The position numbers and the translations under genes were made by a program. This document shows, piece by piece, positions 62,051 to 64,000 of a stretch of 64,000 nucleotides of DNA (its first letter is position 1; the number at the start of each line of letters is the position of its first letter). Source of the DNA: Flavicella sp965243265 (GTDB lineage Bacteria > Bacteroidota > Bacteroidia > Flavobacteriales > Flavobacteriaceae); the NCBI GenBank assembly GCA_965243265.1, contig CBDEUL010000004.1, positions 1-64,000 on the forward strand, in the 5' to 3' direction. The notes beneath the pieces were generated by a model. It saw only the letters and a list, made by a program, of their open reading frames with translations. It was not told the DNA's origin and ran no database searches.

Positions 62051-63352
62051 TTATGAGTCTTTTAAAAAGGCTGTTAATTCTTGGTATTCTGAAATTTGAG
62101 TAGCTACTTTTTCTAAATCTATAACAGCTTTTATCTGTGATGGAATTTCTAATGTTTCAGCAACACCAGGGTATAAAACATCTAAAAACTTTACAGGATG
62201 TGCTGTTTCTAAAAAGATTCCTTGTACATCAGTATTCGTTTTTAAGTAGTTTTTTAAAGCCAAATATCCAATAGCTCCATGAGGTTCAGCTACATAATCA
62301 CAACTTTTTAATAAGTGCCCCATAGCAGCAGTTGTTTCTTCATCGGTATAACTAAACCCAGAAAGATTTGCTCTCAATGCTTCAAGATTATTGTTATGAA
62401 TTTCTTCAATTCTGATAAAGTTACTAGGGTCTCCTACATCCATTGCATTTGAAATGGTTTGTATAGAAGGTTTTGGTTCATAGTTTCCTGTTTCTAAATA
62501 AGTAGGTACTATTTTATTAGCATTGGTTCCTGTAACAAAATGCTCAATAGGTAAACCTAGTTTTTGAGCCATCATTCCTGCACAAATGTTTCCGTAATTT
62601 CCGCTAGGAACAGAGAATACTAGTTTTTTTGATTTGTCTTTTAATTGCTTATAGGCAAAGAAAAAGTAAAACATTTGAGGCAACCAACGTGCTATGTTGA
62701 TAGAGTTGGCAGAGGTTAATTTGATAGCTCCTTTTAGATTCTCATCTAAAAAGGCTTTTTTTACCATTGCTTGGCAATCATCAAAAGTACCTGTAACTTC
62801 TAGTGCTTTGATATTTTGACCTAATGTTGTTAATTGTTTTTCTTGGATGTCAGAAACTTTTCCACTTGGATATAAGATAACGACTTCTACACCTTTAACT
62901 CCTAAAAAACCACTTGCTACAGCTCCTCCCGTATCACCAGAAGTAGCTACCAATACGGTAACGTCTTCTTGTTTTGCAGAGATGCTATTAAAGTATCCTA
63001 GGCAACGTGCCATAAAACGAGCTCCTACATCTTTAAAAGCCATGGTAGGACCGTGGTACAATTCTAACGAAGAAATATTTTCATCAACTGGCACTACAGG
63101 AAAATCAAAACAAAGTGTTTCTTCAATAATTCTCTTCAATTCATTTTCAGGAATTTCATCTCCTACAAATTGTTTGATTGCTTCATAAGCAATTTCATTA
63201 TTACTGTAGTTTTCTATGTTTTCAATAAATTCTTTTGAAAGAGGAGTGATGCTTTCTGGAAAATACAATCCTTTGTCTGGTGCAATTCCTTTTACAACAG
63301 CTTCTTGAAAAGAAACATTAGCAGCATTTTTATTTAAACTGAAATAGTTCAT
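62051..63352 (-). CDS. thrC: Threonine synthase
   Basis: PLP enzyme converting O-phosphohomoserine to threonine. 433 residues. The PLP lysine lies in HGPTMAFKDVGARFMA, with ATSGDTGGAVASGF, SVPSGNYGNICAG and ETAHPVKF. It follows thrB by about 85 bases and forms the end of the threonine unit with it. Confidence 0.96.
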   Translation of the reverse strand: MNYFSLNKNAANVSFQEAVVKGIAPDKGLYFPESITPLSKEFIENIENYSNNEIAYEAIKQFVGDEIPENELKRIIEETLCFDFPVVPVDENISSLELYHGPTMAFKDVGARFMARCLGYFNSISAKQEDVTVLVATSGDTGGAVASGFLGVKGVEVVILYPSGKVSDIQEKQLTTLGQNIKALEVTGTFDDCQAMVKKAFLDENLKGAIKLTSANSINIARWLPQMFYFFFAYKQLKDKSKKLVFSVPSGNYGNICAGMMAQKLGLPIEHFVTGTNANKIVPTYLETGNYEPKPSIQTISNAMDVGDPSNFIRIEEIHNNNLEALRANLSGFSYTDEETTAAMGHLLKSCDYVAEPHGAIGYLALKNYLKTNTDVQGIFLETAHPVKFLDVLYPGVAETLEIPSQIKAVIDLEKVATQISEYQELTAFLKDS

Positions 63353-63437
63353 CTTATTTTTTATTTAAGTTCCCTTATTAATAAGGAGGTTTTTTATTCA
63401 ATAGATATGATTGCTGTACAAAAACAGCAGGTCATAT

Positions 63438-64000
63438 TTAAGATTCAATTAATTTAATTCCTTCAGTATTGATTTTTGAAATATGTACATCGTAATCAAT
63501 ACCTACTTTATCATATACTTTTTTCATTGCTTCAGCCACATTTTGAGCTGTATTAAATCCTTTGCTAAGTGCAAATATAGAAGGTCCAGAACCTGAAATA
63601 CCAGCTCCTAAAGCACCTGCTTTGATACTGTTTTCTTTTACGGCGTCAAAGGCTGGGATTAGGATAGATCTAATAGGTTCTACAATATGGTCTTCTAAAG
63701 AACGACCTATTAAGTCGTAATCTTCAGTGTACAATCCGCTAATCAAAGCTCCTACATTACCCCATTGTTGAATGGCTGTTTTTAAAGGTACAGATCCGCG
63801 TAAAATTTCTCTGGCATCAGAAGTTTTTACTTCAAGCTGTGGGTGAATTACAGTAGCATACAATTCAGGAGGTGTATGGATTTTTAATACTTCTAATGGA
63901 GTGGTACTTTTTACCAAGGTAAAACCTCCCAATAGGGCAGGGGCAACATTATCAGCATGTGCAACTCCACTAGCTAAACGTTCACCTTGCATGGCAAATT
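63438..64000 (-). CDS. thrB: Homoserine kinase, C-terminal part (5' end outside window)
   Basis: GHMP-family kinase phosphorylating homoserine. The frame is open to the window edge. Visible are ASGVAHADNVAPALLGGFTL, the GHMP motif 3 region GALGAGISGSGPSIFAL and a typical C-terminus. The Met near 63992 is internal. Adjacent thrC confirms the pathway; thrA is expected just beyond the window. Confidence 0.93.
   Translation of the reverse strand, partial: FAMQGERLASGVAHADNVAPALLGGFTLVKSTTPLEVLKIHTPPELYATVIHPQLEVKTSDAREILRGSVPLKTAIQQWGNVGALISGLYTEDYDLIGRSLEDHIVEPIRSILIPAFDAVKENSIKAGALGAGISGSGPSIFALSKGFNTAQNVAEAMKKVYDKVGIDYDVHISKINTEGIKLIES

Overview
The window is chromosomal DNA from a marine-type member of the Flavobacteriaceae (Bacteroidota). 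The evidence is the low G+C content, A-rich leaders without Shine-Dalgarno sites, many TAnnTTTG promoter -7 elements, lineage markers (PorX of the type IX secretion pathway, fused LpxC-FabZ, BshA, SelO, DUF6495) and familiar operon orders such as rpsF-rpsR-rplI and lpxD-lpxC/fabZ-lpxA-efp.

Layout. 1-3.1 kb: end of hisS, folE and a short DEAD-box helicase. 3.2-6.4 kb: lysA and pepT, with a GIY-YIG gene between them that lies between two REP-like palindromes. 6.7-9.2 kb: ribosomal proteins S6-S18-L9, a DUF6495 gene and a TrmH-type methyltransferase. 9.2-12.7 kb: M28 peptidase lipoprotein, FecCD/ATPase iron- or cobalamin-type importer and rdgB. 12.8-14.9 kb: a YHYH / MORN-type / SCO secreted-protein cluster. 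15-18.4 kb: SnoaL, DUF1569 and an ACT-domain gene divergent from lysC. 18.6-28.7 kb: ferredoxin, sialate esterase, ychF, DUF423, selO, an EamA transporter, then a porX-tsaE-ald-small protein cluster. 28.8-36.1 kb: HD hydrolase, lipid A genes, efp and bshA.

36.1-42.9 kb is an accessory island between bshA and recQ. It holds a DUF6994-like gene, a Kiwa antiphage pair (kwaA-kwaB) and a 1160-residue SMEK/STAND-type NTPase. All are on the minus strand and are separated by long imperfect palindromes. Two of the modules are bounded by exact short inverted repeats of the form GTT...AAC, and two genes end inside the repeats. This looks like a cassette array. A related degenerate cassette, a broken IF-2 N-domain-like gene, occurs at 61.65-61.87 kb beside IS3 and IS110 remnants.

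42.9-53 kb: recQ, an unknown lipoprotein, a glutaredoxin-glutaredoxin-thioredoxin reductase fusion, aroB, a membrane metallophosphoesterase and typA. 52.8-56 kb: a GNAT gene overlapping an NRPS-like adenylation-carrier-thioesterase gene that carries a one-base frameshift. 56-64 kb: GyrI-like protein, YafY-type regulator, gcvT, two tiny ORFs, katG, an IS graveyard, thrC and the 3' part of thrB. I found no tRNA, rRNA, CRISPR array, intact insertion sequence or integrase.
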